Notes: generated by a model not told the origin, from the sequence alone. A DNA stretch of 64,000 bases from Castanea sativa (GCF_040712315.1 NC_134017.1:59930636-59994635), one strand, 5' to 3'; positions 43,198-54,841 are shown, counted from the first letter of the stretch. A program made the numbers and translations.

Positions 43198-44190
43198 ATG
43201 ACGGAAGATGAGGCTGTTTGCGAGGAGTTAGAGAAGTTTGTAATAGCAGATGATCCGGAGAGGTTCTTCCAAGTTGGCATACTTTTGCCATACCAAGAGA
43301 AGATGGAGTTGTTGCAATTTACGAAGGACAATATAGATGTCTTTGCGTGGGACCCTTATGAGGCTCCGGGCGTAGATCCGAGCTTTATTTGTCATCGTTT
43401 AAACGTCAATCCGGCCATCGTTCCGAGGAGGCAGCCACCTCGGCGATCTTCCGAGAACATTCGAGGTTTGTGAAGGAAGAGGTTCTTAAACTCAAAAGGG
43501 CGGGGGCTATCAAAGAAGTTTTCTACCACGAATGGTTGGCTCATCTTGTTGTCGTTAAGAAGAAAAACGGCGGTGGAGAGTATGTGTGGACTTTGCTTGA
43601 TGCGAACAAGGCTGTCCTAAAGATTCTTTCCCAATGCCACGGATTGATCAGGCGGTAGATGCTCTTGTCGGACATCCTCGGATGAGTTTCTGGACGCCTT
43701 TCGGGGTTACCACCAAATTCCCTTGGCGTTAGAGGATCGGGGAAAAGGCGCTTTCATTACTCCAACGGGGAACTATCATTATAAGGTCATGCCATTTGGG
43801 TTAAAAAATGCGGGGCTACTTATCAAAGAATGATGACTCGAATGTTTGAACGGCAAGCGGGAAAAACCATAGAAGTATACGTGGATGATATGGTGGTAAA
43901 GAGTAAGACGGTACCTTCGCACATGACGATTTGGCCGACACCTTCCAAATGCGAGGAAGTATAAGTTGCGCCTTAACGCCTCCAAGTGTTCTTTTGGCGT
44001 GGGATGCGGAAAGTTCTTAGGATATATGATCACTCATAGGGGCATAGAGGTGAACCCGGTGCGGGTTAGGGCTATTCAAAATTTGCGGCCGCCTCGGAAC
44101 CCAAAGGAGATTCGAAAATTGACCGGAATGATTCTTTGCGTTGAACGATTTATTTCTCGGTCGGTGACCGGTGCCGCCCTTTCTTTCGGT
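43198..44190 (+). pseudogene. C1 reverse transcriptase, frameshifted
   Basis: The lead-in EKFVIADDPERFFQVG and NIDVFAWDPYEAPGVDPSFI runs into an RT with VVKKKNGG, YHYKVMPFGLKN (about 43770-43810), a catalytic YVDD at 43878-43889 and LRLNASKCSFGVG-GKFLGYM (43965-44030). Shifts occur near 43440, 43590, 43660 and 43810. Confidence 0.85.
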
Positions 44191-44199
44191 TGTTGAACA

Positions 44200-44660
44200 A
44201 GTGGAAAGGGTTTCGGTGGACCGAGGATTGTGAGTCGGCTTTCCAACGGCTTAAGCAATATCTATCTCGGCCACCCATTTTATCTCGCCACGAGGTGGAC
44301 GAGGTTTTATTCGCTTATCGGCCGTGGCTATTCATGCGGTGAGTCTAGTCCTTATAAGGAATGAAGATGGAGTGCGAGAGGCCGATCTACTATGTTAGTA
44401 AGTCCTTGAATGAAGCCGAGGTGCGCTATTTGCCCTTGGAAAAAGCACTTCGGCTGTAGTCCACGCCACGCGCAAACTTCCTCATTATTTCCAATCTCAT
44501 ACTTGTGGTTGTTTTGACCCGATTGCCGCTCAAGGCTGTGTTGCGTAGTGCTGATTATTCGGCGAGTGGCAAAATGGGGAACCATTTTGGGAGCCTTTGA
44601 TGTTAAGTACAAGCCTCGCACCTCGGTGAAAGGTCGGGTCCTCGCTGATTTGGTGGCGAG
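44200..44660 (+). pseudogene. C1 RNase H domain, frameshifted
   Basis: LNKWKGFRWTEDCESAFQRL-KQYLSRPPIL connects RT to RNase H; then fragments corresponding to RNEDGV-RPIYYVSKSLNEAE and EVRYLPLEKALR in alternating frames, ending near 44655. Gypsy-type RNase H order. Confidence 0.75.
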
Positions 44661-45115
44661 TTTGCTGAACCATTGTTAGAAGAAACTTCAAAGGGAGCGC
44701 ACATGGGTGAAAAATCGGTTGGTGTGATCACGGCCGTATCGCCCTCGGCTTGGAAAGTTTATGTGGATGGGGCTGCTAATCATAAAGGGTACGGCGTTGG
44801 ACTTGTTCTAATGTCCCCTGAAGGAATTGTCTTTGAAAAATCTTTGAGATTGGCTTTCTCGGCTACTAATAATGAGGCCGAGTATGAAGCGATCTTGGTA
44901 GGCATGCGAATGGTACATAAGATGGGTGGCAAGGAAATCCATGTGTTCTCGGACTCTCGATTAGTGGTCGGCCAAGTCATGGGGACCATGGAGGCTAGAG
45001 ACCCCGGAATGCAAGAATATTTGGCCCGGGTTAAACGTCGGCGGCCGAATTCGACTCATTTGCCTTAGCTCATGTCTCTAGGAGAGGAAACACTCATGCG
45101 GATTCTTTGGCTACA
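44661..45115 (+). CDS. C1 second (archaeal-type) RNase H, mostly open
   Basis: One frame reads WKVYVDGAANHKGYGVGLVL, FSATNNEAEYEAILVGMRM, IHVFSDSRLVVGQVMG, including the Asp, Glu and Asp expected of an active ribonuclease H. The second RNase H after the first is the hallmark of Tat elements. The frame breaks at about 45045, where unit 2 stays open. Confidence 0.8.
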
Positions 45116-45389
45116 TTGGCCACATCCTCGACACAAGGTCTACCAAGGGTGATTCTCGTTGAGGATGCGGTAGAACCTTCTCTTATAGGCTGGCGACGCA
45201 CCTCGCATCCATCTAATAAGGCTGGTCCTAGTTGGATGGATTCGATCATATCTTTTCTCAAAAATGACATCCTTCCCGAAGACAAAGTTGAAGCGAGAAA
45301 AGGTACGTCGAAAGGCGCCGCGTTTACGGTTGTCCGAGGACCGAAGCTATACAAACGATCCTTTTCGGGACCGTATTTGTTGTGTGTAC

Positions 45390-46235
45390 ACCCTGAATCA
45401 ACGGAATCATTCTTGGAGGAATTGCATGAGGGAATTTGTGGAAGCCACCTTTGGAGGAAGGTCCTTAGCCCATAGAGCCACGACTCGGGGTTATTGGTGG
45501 CCCAATATGCGAGAGGGAGGCTCGGGACTATGCCAGAAAATGTGATCAGTGTCAGAGGTTCGCCCCTAATATCCACCAACCTGGAGGGGTTCTTAACCCT
45601 CTCTCCAGCCCTTGGCCTTTCGCGCAATGGGGCTTGGACATTGTAGGGCCCTTTCCGAGAGCTGCTGGAAACAAAAGATGGTTGCTCGTGGGAACAGACT
45701 ACTTTACTAAGTGGGTCGAGTGAGCCTTTGGCCAATATCCGAGATGTTGATTCCAAGAAATTTATACGGGAAAAATATTGTTACTAGATTCGGTATACCA
45801 CATACACTCGTCTCGGACAATGGCGTTCAATTTGACGGCAAGGCCTTTAGGCAATGCGTGGTGAGATGGGTATCATAAATAGATACTCTACTCCAGCTTA
45901 TCCTAGAGGAAATGGGCAGGCCGATGCCGTTAACAAGTTCATAGTCAACGTGATTAAGAAGAGTTTAGACGATGCGAAAGGCGAGGTGGGTAGAAGAGCT
46001 CCCTCATGTCCTGTGGACGTATCGGACCACACCGCGTAGGTCCTTTGGAGAAACTCCATTCTCTATGACTTATGGAGCCGAGGCGGTGATACCCTTTGGA
46101 ATCCGGTTTTCCTACTCTAAAGACAAGTTCTTTTAGTCCGAGAGAAAAACGAGGGACTTCTAGAGAAAGATCTTGATTTACTTGAGGAACGGCGTGAGGC
46201 GGCTATGGTCCAATTGGCGTATTATCGGCGAAGCT
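45390..46235 (+). pseudogene. C1 integrase, frameshifted
   Basis: Zinc-finger part in pieces (45420-45560), then SSPWPFAQWGLDIVGPFPRA, YFTKWVE, and TPAYPRGNGQADAVNKFI with the catalytic D-D-E region in several frames, and [10 protein letters not shown]. Unit 2 has one long open frame here (60400-61086), so the C1 breaks are specific to this copy. Confidence 0.85.
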
Positions 46236-46529
46236 AAAACGAGGGTATGATGCCCACGTGAAGCTAAGGCCACTTGCACTGGTGATCTTGTATTAAGGAA
46301 AGTTGTAGGAACTTCTAAGAACCCGGCATGGGGTAAGCTAGGACCTAGCGGGAAGGCCCCTACCGCATTGTTTCAATAGCGAGGCATAGGGTCATATAGG
46401 CTAGGCGACCTAGATGAACGAGTTGTACCACGTCCATGGAATGTAAATAATCTTAGAAGGTATTATTATTAATCAAATAAGCTTTTGTCAATTAATATTT
46501 CAAAGTTATGGCTAGCTCTCACGTTTGAA
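46236..46529 (+). other. C1 end of pol and linker
   Basis: Remnants of the integrase C-terminus (LRKVVGTSKNPAWGK-like) to about 46440, then noncoding DNA. Confidence 0.5.
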
Positions 46530-47660
46530 GTTACAATTTTTGAGAATCAAACGAAACTTGGTTAAGTGTAGTCCTCGGACCACAAACCTTGTGGAAATTG
46601 ATGTCTTATCATTTGTTAAAACAGAACCTTAGTTATGCGGGTCTTCGGACCTCCTACTTTGGGAAAATTAACATTTGAAGTTACAATTTTTGAGAATCAA
46701 ACGAAAACTTGGTTGAGTGTAGTCCTCGGACCACAAACCTTGTGGAAATTGATGTCTTATCATTTGTTAAACGAACCTTAGTTATGCGGGTCTTCGGACC
46801 TCCTACTTTGGGAAAATTAACATTTGAAGTTACAATTTTTGAGAATCAAACGAAACTTGGTTAAGTGTAGTCCTCGGACCACAAACCTTGTGGAAATTGA
46901 TGTCTTATCATTTGTTAAACGAACCTTAGTTATGCGGGTCTTCGGACCTCCTACTTTGGGAAAATTAACATTTGAAGTTACAATTTTTGAGAATCAAACG
47001 AAACTTGGTTGAGTGTAGTCCTCGGACCACAAACCTTGTGGAAATTGATGTCTTATCATTTGTTAAACAGAACCTTAGTTATGCCGGGTCTTCGGACCTC
47101 CTACTTTGGGAAAATTAACATTTGAAGTTACAATTTTTGAGAATCAAACAAAAACTTGGTTGAGTGTAGTCCTCGGACCACAAACCTTGTGGAAATTGAT
47201 GTCTTATCATTTGTTAAACAGAACCTTAGTTATGCGGGTCTTCGGACCTCCTACTTTGGGAAAATTAACATTTGAAGTTACAATTTTTGAGAATCAAACG
47301 AAACTTGGTTGAGTGTAGTCCTCGGACCACAAACCTTGTGGAAATTGATGTCTTATCATTTGTTAAACAGAACCTTAGTTATGCGGGTCTTCGGACCTCC
47401 TACTTTGGGAAAATTAACATTTGAAGTTACAATTTTTGAGAATCAAACGAGAAACTTGGTTAAGTGTAGTCCTCGGACCACAAACCGTGTGGAAATTGAT
47501 GTCTTATCATTTGTTAAACAGAACCTTAGTTATGTCGGGTCTTCGGACCTCCTACTTTGGGAAAATTAACATTTGAAGTTATTGTTTTAAAGAATCAAAC
47601 GAAACATGGTTAAGTGTAGTCCTCGGACCACAAACCTTGTGGAAATTGATGTCTTATCAT
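46530..47660 (+). repeat. C1 tandem repeat array, eight units of about 150 bp
   Basis: Units start GTTACAATTTTTGAGAATCA at 46530, 46680, 46829, 46977, 47127, 47277, 47426 and 47578 (the last diverged). Each holds TAGTCCTCGGACCACAAACC and GGTCTTCGGACCTCC. Units are partly open and give repetitive peptides, but no protein family is evident. Confidence 0.95.
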
Positions 47661-48229
47661 TTACGATTCTGAGTTTTGAAGAATTAAACGAAAGATTGCT
47701 TAAGATTTATCTTCGGACTATGACTTTGATTAAACTTAACTTCGATTGTGTACGGATGTTAATACCTTACTTGTTTATTAACTCGGATCTTAAGTTTTAT
47801 ATCTCTAAGTATTGAGGAAATTTGTGTAAGGAATGGTCCTCGGATCTTACAACTTACTAAAAACGAGTGTTATGCATTATAAGGGCTTAATTGTTATATG
47901 AAGTCCTCTTTCCTTTTTTAATCGAGGTATTATTCAAATGAATTAACCATGTCACCTTGTATTAAATCTTTAATAATATACGCATGATTATGTGAAAGTT
48001 ATGACTATGCAATCCTTGGAGTTAGATTTTGAGGCTGCGAGAAACTTCGATATGACTTAATGGGAAAACTTTTGTAATAAGTACATAAAGAATAAAGAAA
48101 AAGCGAGACACAATCCAAGTGAAAAGCAAACGAAATTGTTCTTCATTAATCAAGGTGAATATACATTACAATATATAATTCAAAAACAAAAAAAAGAATG
48201 GAAAAAGAGAAGCCCTAAGCTAAGTCCTA
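47661..48229 (+). other. C1 spacer between tandem array and antisense gene
   Basis: AT-rich noncoding DNA; on the minus strand this would be the 3' untranslated region of the antisense gene. Confidence 0.5.
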
Positions 48230-50747
48230 AGTTGTTGGAGGAGGATCTTCTTTGAGAGGTACTAGTGCCCTCGGTCTTTCTCAACTCCGGCTCAAAAGGA
48301 GTCATAACATGCTTTCCTTTATCCATTGTCTTTGTTGGAAGGACGTTGGGTTCCACTATCTGGTTCAAGTCCTTCTCTGCATCCACTCCTCCTTCCTTTT
48401 CTTTATTGGAACCGAGAAGGTTACGTAGGATCGAGGAATTTCTTTGTGGGACCATCGGAGGTAGGACGGGAAGAGTTGTCTCGGGGGTAGGAGTAGCGGC
48501 GGGAGCCTCTTCAATCTCCTGTATTTCTAGGGGAAGCCAAACGTTCTCGGACTTCCTCAAATCCGAAGGCGAGGAACTCTGCTACGTTTAAAGCTTCCCC
48601 ATACTTTTGACGGTATTCGCGGCATAAAGCCGCGAATTCCTCTGTCATTTGTTCCTCGGTGGTCGCTACCCCTTCGTCAAAACTTGCTGCTTGGCGGCTT
48701 GAAGAGAGAGTTGGAAGGAGCTGGCTTCTTCCTTCATCGAGCCGATTGTTTCTTCGGATCCGAGCACTCCCTTTGAGCTTGGGAGAGCTCTTCATTTCTT
48801 TCCTTAAGGAGTTTGCGCTGTCCTTCTATACGGGTCTTCATGGTCTTCAAGTTTGACTCGACCCCATTCTTCTCTCTCCTCGGCTACTGCTACCTCCGAG
48901 GTCGGCTTCTCGTTCTCGGCAAGGGCTGTACCTAAGGTCTTCTCGGTCTCCACCCTAGTTTCGAGCTCGGCCACGGCTACTTTCCGAGCGTCTTCAATAA
49001 ACTTTTCAGCTACAAAGACCTCTGAATAGCACTGTAAAAAAGCATGATGGAGTTAGGAATAACAAAAACTAATTTACTTATAAATATTGTTAAAAGGAGA
49101 AACACTTACCGGTGCTAAGTCTCTTTTTAGAGAGAGGAATAGTTGTGGTTGGCCCATCTTTTCCAAGGTCTCCATGTCCTTGGGCGGCGAAGAGGGCGTT
49201 CTAGGACCTCGGCCGGGTGGTGGGCGTGGCCTTGTTGAGCCGCCCTTATGCGGGTGGCGGGAGATAGGAGCGCCGTCCGGCCTTAGATCGGGGGACCGGG
49301 TGGCCGGTGCTCGGTGCACTACGGCCTCGTCACGATTTCCCCAAGTTCGGTGAACGTGCTCTACCCTTGCACTTGTCCGGCCTGGCTGGCTGGGCCGGTG
49401 GGAGTTGTTGGCGTGGTTTCTTGGGGTCTTTAGTGATCGCCCCGTCATTATCCCCCTTTCTCTTCTTCTTGGGATCCTCGAGTGGCGAGTTTTGGCTCAG
49501 CTAGAGGAGGAGGAGGAGGTAAGGCTGGGAGAACTTGGGACGTCCCCGTTTACTTCTTCACTGCAACTTTGGCAGCCCGATTAGTGAGAAGACCCTCCAT
49601 TCGTCCCATGTCTTCTACGGATTCGTTCTCGGGAAGGGCAACTACAAACCTGCGATTCCGGAGGCCTCGGTGGCTTCTTCCTCCTCGTCGGAAAGTACCA
49701 CGGGCGGTTTCCGCGAGGTCTCTCGGTGTCTTCGAGATGGAATTGGTCTATCTCGTCGTCAAGAGTGTGTGAAGAAGACACCTCCTCTTCTGGAACGACA
49801 GTTGTTTGTGAGTGTATGGCGAGGGGGACTGCTGCTATCGGCCGGTTGTACAAAATAGTGTCAGGAGCGTCGGGAGGTCACGGTCGTCCAAAAAATGGGG
49901 CCGAGCTACGTTTATCCTCTTTCGTCTTCGGTCGCCGGCAATAATGGCGTCCTCATCTCTGAAAGTCTTTGGAGAGGGGGTGTATCCTAGAATAAGATGA
50001 GCAGCCCGGAGTTGTAGGTACGCACTAACGAATACCTCGGAGCGAAGTACTCGGTTTAGATCGGCAACGTTACGGTGACTCGGACGAGGACGCACGTCCT
50101 GCTTATCTGCAAAAAAGACGTCAAAAAAAACGAACAAGGTCAGATACACAAAAATATTTAACGAATTTAAGTAAATCCAAATACGCATATATGTGTGTGT
50201 GTTAGGAGAAGTTGTGTTGTGGGGAGATTAATACTATGGTGTCGCACTTGGATCCCCCCGGGCGGGGCGATGGAGGCCGTCGTGCCGGTTCCCGGACACG
50301 ATCGGGTAGTCGTCCTTCATGCCTTTGTTTGATTTGGGCAGACATGAGATTAGCCTATCGTTGCTAGACCGAGATTTCATATAATAGCCTACCTTAGAGA
50401 GTTTGTGGGACTCATATAGGAACACGACATCGTGCCATGTGAGGTTTAAACTCATCTGCTCGTTTAGAGCATCTACACTACCTAAAACTCTAAAAACATT
50501 TGGAAGGCATTGGTCGGGGCACAACCGGTGGTTGCGAAGATACTCCCTCATTACGGGTTTCATTGGTAGGGTCATCCCACCCTCTATGAAGGCTATCATA
50601 GGAATGATAACCTCTCCCTCTTTCCTAGAACCGGCCACGGGCATTGCGGCAGCGATATTCTAACCCTACGTCGGCGGGAATATGGTATTTGGCTCTAAAG
50701 CCTTCCATCCCGGCGGCGGTATCAACTAGACACTTGAATCTTCCCAT
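48230..50747 (-). pseudogene. C1 antisense gene (PF04195-like gypsy-type transposon protein), broken as read
   Basis: An ATG at 50747 gives MGRFKCLVDTA, then AKYHIPADVGLEYRCRN, VIIPMIAFIEGGMTLPMKPV, YLRNHRLCPDQCLPNVFRVL and SNKGMKDDY, the pattern of the Pfam putative gypsy-type transposon domain found in antisense ORFs of Tat elements. Further on come SHRNVADLNRVLRSEVFVSA, an Arg/Pro-rich part, a Glu/Lys coiled coil (about 48800-49030) and an acidic, Pro-rich tail. At least one intron (49032-49109) is clear and a second (about 50110-50245) is likely. Function unknown. Frames are broken at CNG-rich sites. Confidence 0.7.
49032..49109 (-). other. Intron in the C1 antisense gene
   Basis: Donor CACCG/GTAAGTG, T-rich 3' end TGCTTTTTTACAG/TGC, 78 nt, AT-rich between GC-rich exons. 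Both sites are near-consensus for a plant intron on the minus strand. Confidence 0.75.
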
Positions 50748-51240
50748 TACGGAGAGACGATAGACTAAACTTTAAAAGGGAGAGTGATTATATTGGTAGC
50801 CGAGGAGCGTATCCGAGGAGAAAAGGTCAAGACTAGAGAGAGCAAGAACTTACAAAGTTGAAGGTACGGGTTTCCACGGTTTTCTTTGGTGAAGAATGAT
50901 TGTTGTTGTTTTGATGGGATTGATCCACGATGACTTAAATGAAGGCGCGAGGTTCCCGAAGCGTCACGACGTGCGAAAAGGCGGCCTCGAAAATTATGTA
51001 CGTCCCGCCTAAAATTTCGTGGAGTGAGGAGAACCGTTGGATGCCCATCTCACCGTTGTGCGTGGGAGACAAAGAGTAACTTACAGTAATAAATGCGCGC
51101 GTTTTCGAAAATGAAACCGCCAAGTGTCATCTTCTGGGACGCGAAACGATTTCCACACGTGCCGTCACTTATAAAGTGTGTAGAGCAGGTTCTCTTCGGA
51201 TCAAAACCCTATTTTTCTCCTCGGACGTTGAAAATTAGAG
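50748..51240 (-). promoter_or_regulatory. Upstream region of the C1 antisense gene
   Basis: Noncoding sequence before the antisense ATG, reaching the 3' LTR. TTATATTGG-like AT boxes are weak; I see no strong TATA. The sense strand would be the 3' end of the element. Confidence 0.4.
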
Positions 51241-51254
51241 TTTTGAGGGGCTAT
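51241..51254 (+). promoter_or_regulatory. C1 polypurine tract
   Basis: TTTTGAGGGGCTAT immediately precedes the 3' LTR start. Confidence 0.65.
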
Positions 51255-51996
51255 TGTGGGGAGTAAAAATATCTTAATAGGGATATGGGCCATTGGGCCT
51301 CGCTAAGGAAGGCCGACCTACTCTTGGGTTTAGGGCTTGTTGATACTCTAGGTCGGCCCATACGTTGAGGATCCGAGGACCGAGCCGAGGATGCTTTTCC
51401 CCTCGGACTGACACCAAAGAACCCGGGACTTCATGGTACAGGTTAGGGAATGGCACGGTCAAGACCAATGGTTAAAGGGGGTGAACCTCAGAATGCCCGG
51501 AAGCACGGTGTTGAAGAAATGTCAAAAATAAAGGCTGCTACTTCCACATTAAAGACCCTGCACCTACCACCCTGGCTGCATTAATGGGGAGGTGACACTT
51601 GAACAGTGGAAGGGAAACTTCTAGTTACTGTTCAAAGGCACTAAGAAAAGAAATATCTAGGCTAAGGGAGGAATTGGGGCAACACGTGGATAACGTATTA
51701 AAAAGAGGAGTATTTAAGGAGGGACCTGCAACAGAAACAGGACGGAACTTTTTGTAACCTAAAAAGACAAAAGACAAAGGGAGAGATATAATATAAGAAC
51801 ATTTCTCGGCTTACGTCCGAGGAGGCCCGATTACAATATTCCTTGTTGTTTTCAATTACTTGCAATCTTTAGTTTGTCATTTAATCCTCATATACTTCTA
51901 ACGCGGGTTTGGCCACACTCTACAAATTCTTATTGTTTAAGGCTCATTGGGCCTGAGCCCATAACTATTCTTGGGTCCAGGTGCAATTGTGCACTT

Positions 51997-51999
<3 letters not shown>
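51255..51999 (+). repeat. C1 3' LTR
   Basis: Starts TGTGGGGAGTAAAAATATC, ends GTGCACTTACA, 745 bp, full length. It is joined directly to the (TA)n tract that starts unit 2. Confidence 0.92.

Positions 52000-52043
<44 letters not shown>
52000..52043. repeat. (TA)n at the unit 1/unit 2 junction
   Basis: About 22 units, joined on the left to the LTR end and on the right to the same sequence (TGATTAAACAGTCAAATAT) that follows the 37139 tract. Confidence 0.95.
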
Positions 52044-52046
<3 letters not shown>

Positions 52047-54319
52047 TAAACAGTCAAATATATGGTCTGCGTTTACTTGTATTGGAGTATGAGCCAAAAC
52101 TTTTCATGAAGCCAAAACGTTGAAAAGGGTTAAAACTTAAAAGTCTCTAATTTTTCACGAACTTCGAATTTTCATTTTCAATTGTAGGAAAAGCTATTTA
52201 ATTAAAAAATTGTATTATTTTCTTCACCTAAGAAACATTGAGCTTAAATCCCATAGAGCTAAAAAGAGAGTTTTAACTTATAAAGTCCACTACTGATGAT
52301 TGATCTTTTCAAAAGGATTTTATTGTAGAAAAAAATTGAACTCCAAATTTATTATTTAATCATTAGAGGCTTTCTTAGTTAAAATTAACTAAATCCTATA
52401 AAGTCATCGTGTAAAACAACTTACTTATATTCTGCAATATAACATATTTTTTCATCAACTTTTTTCAAATTCAAATTGTCAAAATAGGGATAATGATAAT
52501 CACACAAATGTAAGGTTTTAATTAGAGAATTCATTTCATATTAAAAAAAGGAAAAAGGAAAAAGTTTGGTGTAGAAGAACTGTCGGATTTCTTTTATTTT
52601 TTTTAAATATATTATTAATGTGTAATATATAAAATATAGTATTATTTAATTTTAAATGTGTACTATGTGAAACCGGTGGCATGGTTCAACGCATAATTAA
52701 AGCACCGTGCTCAAAAGAAAAATTGCTATAAATTTAATTTGATTATTCGACTAGTCATTTTATTTTCTTGTTTTTTTGGGGTAAAAATTGACCATTCATT
52801 TTCATCATCGAAATTATATGTAAATTTTTTTTATTGTAAATTTACCCATTCGTGTCAAAATGGTACTCTGATAGGAAAAGAACAAGAAAATCGAGTTGCA
52901 TTGCCACACCTCTAAAATCTTGAGATTTTTTTTCCTTAAGAAAAATATTTTTAAAATATATATATTCTTAACTTGGCCCTCCTAAAATTTTTTCGTTCAT
53001 TTCTCTTGAAAGAAAAAAATGTGTCAGAATATTCATATTCTAATATTCAAGAGAGGTTCCTACTTTTATGAAAATAAATGTGATACTATTAAAAATGAGA
53101 ATAAAACCATAAGAATTAATTTTATTCGATTTTTTTAGTAAAAAGTTAAATCTTTAAAATTCTTAGGATTTTATCATTTTATGACAATTTTCTATCACCC
53201 CTTCTACCACAACACAATTTGTCATAATTTGATAAAATAATTGATTGTAATGGATGTACCATCAATTTCAAAAAATAAAATAAATTATTAATTTCTAATT
53301 TTTCTCTGGATGAAATTATTTTATCATTGACGTGAAATGCATAAAAGTATTCAACAAATTAATGGTGTTCTTTTAGAAATATTCACCAACAGCATTGTCA
53401 TTATTTAAAAAAAAAAAAGAAAAAAAAGTAAATAGTATGTATTTGGGACAAGATTTTCAAGATAGTTTTCAATCTCATCTGCACAGTATATTATGTTTTC
53501 ACGTTTGAAAAACAGTAACAAAAAGAAGCTTCGATCTCTCTCTCTCTCTTGCTCTCTCACCTAATGGCGGCTGCCGTATGTGGTACGAAGTCAATAATAG
53601 ATATTTAGATGTGTGGCTCTGCGTTTCTGCAGTTATTCAAATCTTATTAGGTGAAACACAGCATCTCAGCACCATTTGGTGGGCCCCTTGGTGACGCAGC
53701 TTGTAGATCGTAATTATTACAAAAGACTAGAAAGCGTACATATTTATATACCTCAATTATTGTTGCAAACGTACAACCATATATATATGTACACCTCAAT
53801 TATTGTTGCATACGTACAACTTTTTTTTTTTTTTAAGAAAGGCATACGTACAACTAGTTGTACACTAAGATGCATATAAAGTTTATTTAGGGTGACGTGT
53901 CTGTGTTATACCTATGTCATATTGAAGTTGTACTTGTACTTACTATTTTATGTTATAATTTTTTAAAAATCACTTATGTTATTGTGTCATATTCATACAT
54001 GTGTTCGTGTCTCTACAGGCCATTTGATTATGTTGTTTTAGTAAAATTGTTATATTTTTTGAAAATAGGTGTGAGTAAAAAAATGTGTAAAAAAAATCAT
54101 ATAATATTGTTTAAAAATTAAAAACATATATTTAAACTCCTATAGCAAGAAGGCCTAAAGTTTTCAAAATACAATTTTAATTATAACTTAGAATGATGAA
54201 AACACAACACCATAGGTATGTAATCCGTACACACAATAGCTATCACTATTCATTGGTTTTGTTTTGGGTTCACTGCTTAACACGTGGCCAAATACTTCCA
54301 AGTTGAACAATATATTTTA
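52044..54319. other. Unit 2 flank upstream of the receptor-kinase exon, noncoding
   Basis: Counterpart of 37191-39467; nothing further recognised. Confidence 0.6.
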
Positions 54320-54578
54320 AGGGTCCGTTTGGATAGAACTTATTTTGCTGAAACTGAAAACTGAAAACACTGTGAAAATAATTTTTAAATATATGAATAG
54401 TTTTGTGAGACCCATTTTTAATGAAAAAATTGTTAAAAAGTGAAATTTGTGAGACCTATGAACAGTGCATTTATGCACTGTACATGGCTGAAAAGTCAAA
54501 ATAAGCTGCTGGGTATTAATAAAAAAAAAAAAAAAAAGCAAAAATATAGACGCACAAAACGGCGGATCCAAACGCCCT
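54320..54578. mobile_element. hAT-like MITE, unit 2 copy
   Basis: Same ends as 39468-39727. It keeps CTG where unit 1 shows CGG or CCG (for example GCACTGTAC against GCACGGTAC). Confidence 0.65.
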
Positions 54579-54717
54579 CCTAATTTGTCATGTCACATGT
54601 CCCTATAAAGTGCTTAAGCTCCACTGGCCATTGCTACTACTCCTCTAAGGTATATGTGAGTGAAAGCGTTTTATATATCTACTTCATTTTTTTCATGTAA
54701 AATAGGAAGCACTGAAG

Positions 54718-54841
54718 ATGAATATGAAAGTGAAGCCACAGTCTTCTTCAATATTTGCTTATGGTTACCGTCTCTTGTTCTTCTTCCTAGTATCGTTTGA
54801 CATCTCAGACGCCCAAACTGCAACCACAGACCCTTCTGAAG
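54718..54841 (+). CDS. LRR receptor-like kinase (VIII-2 type), first exon, unit 2
   Basis: Identical 124-nt exon to 39867-39990, with the same TATA promoter upstream and the same GTACTACT donor, followed by a (CT)n tract (54849-54893). If the rest of the gene lies beyond the window past element C2, this copy rather than that of unit 1 would be spliced to it, across an intron of more than 9 kb. No other exon is visible here. Confidence 0.65.

Larger units (their letters stand above)
37139..51998. repeat. Tandem segmental duplication, unit 1 (about 14.85 kb)
   Basis: From the (TA)n tract through flank, receptor-kinase exon 1 and the whole Tat-type Gypsy element to its 3' LTR. The order and nearly all sequence recur from 51999 onward with an offset of about 14.85 kb (for example exon 1 at 39867 and 54718). 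Confidence 0.95.
40397..51999 (+). mobile_element. Element C1: Tat-lineage Gypsy retrotransposon with antisense gene
   Basis: Order: 5' LTR (lacking its first ~35 bp), primer site, gag, protease, RT, RNase H, a second RNase H, integrase, eight 150-bp repeats, an antisense spliced gene, polypurine tract and 3' LTR. Domain order and the extra RNase H plus antisense ORF define the Tat group. Reading frames are heavily broken, but many breaks coincide with CNG sites and differ from those in C2, so part of the damage may be technical. Confidence 0.9.

Noticed and set aside
46530..47660. Regular repeats that might suggest a CRISPR-like array
   Set aside because: Units are contiguous 150-bp tandem copies without unique spacers, in a plant retrotransposon.
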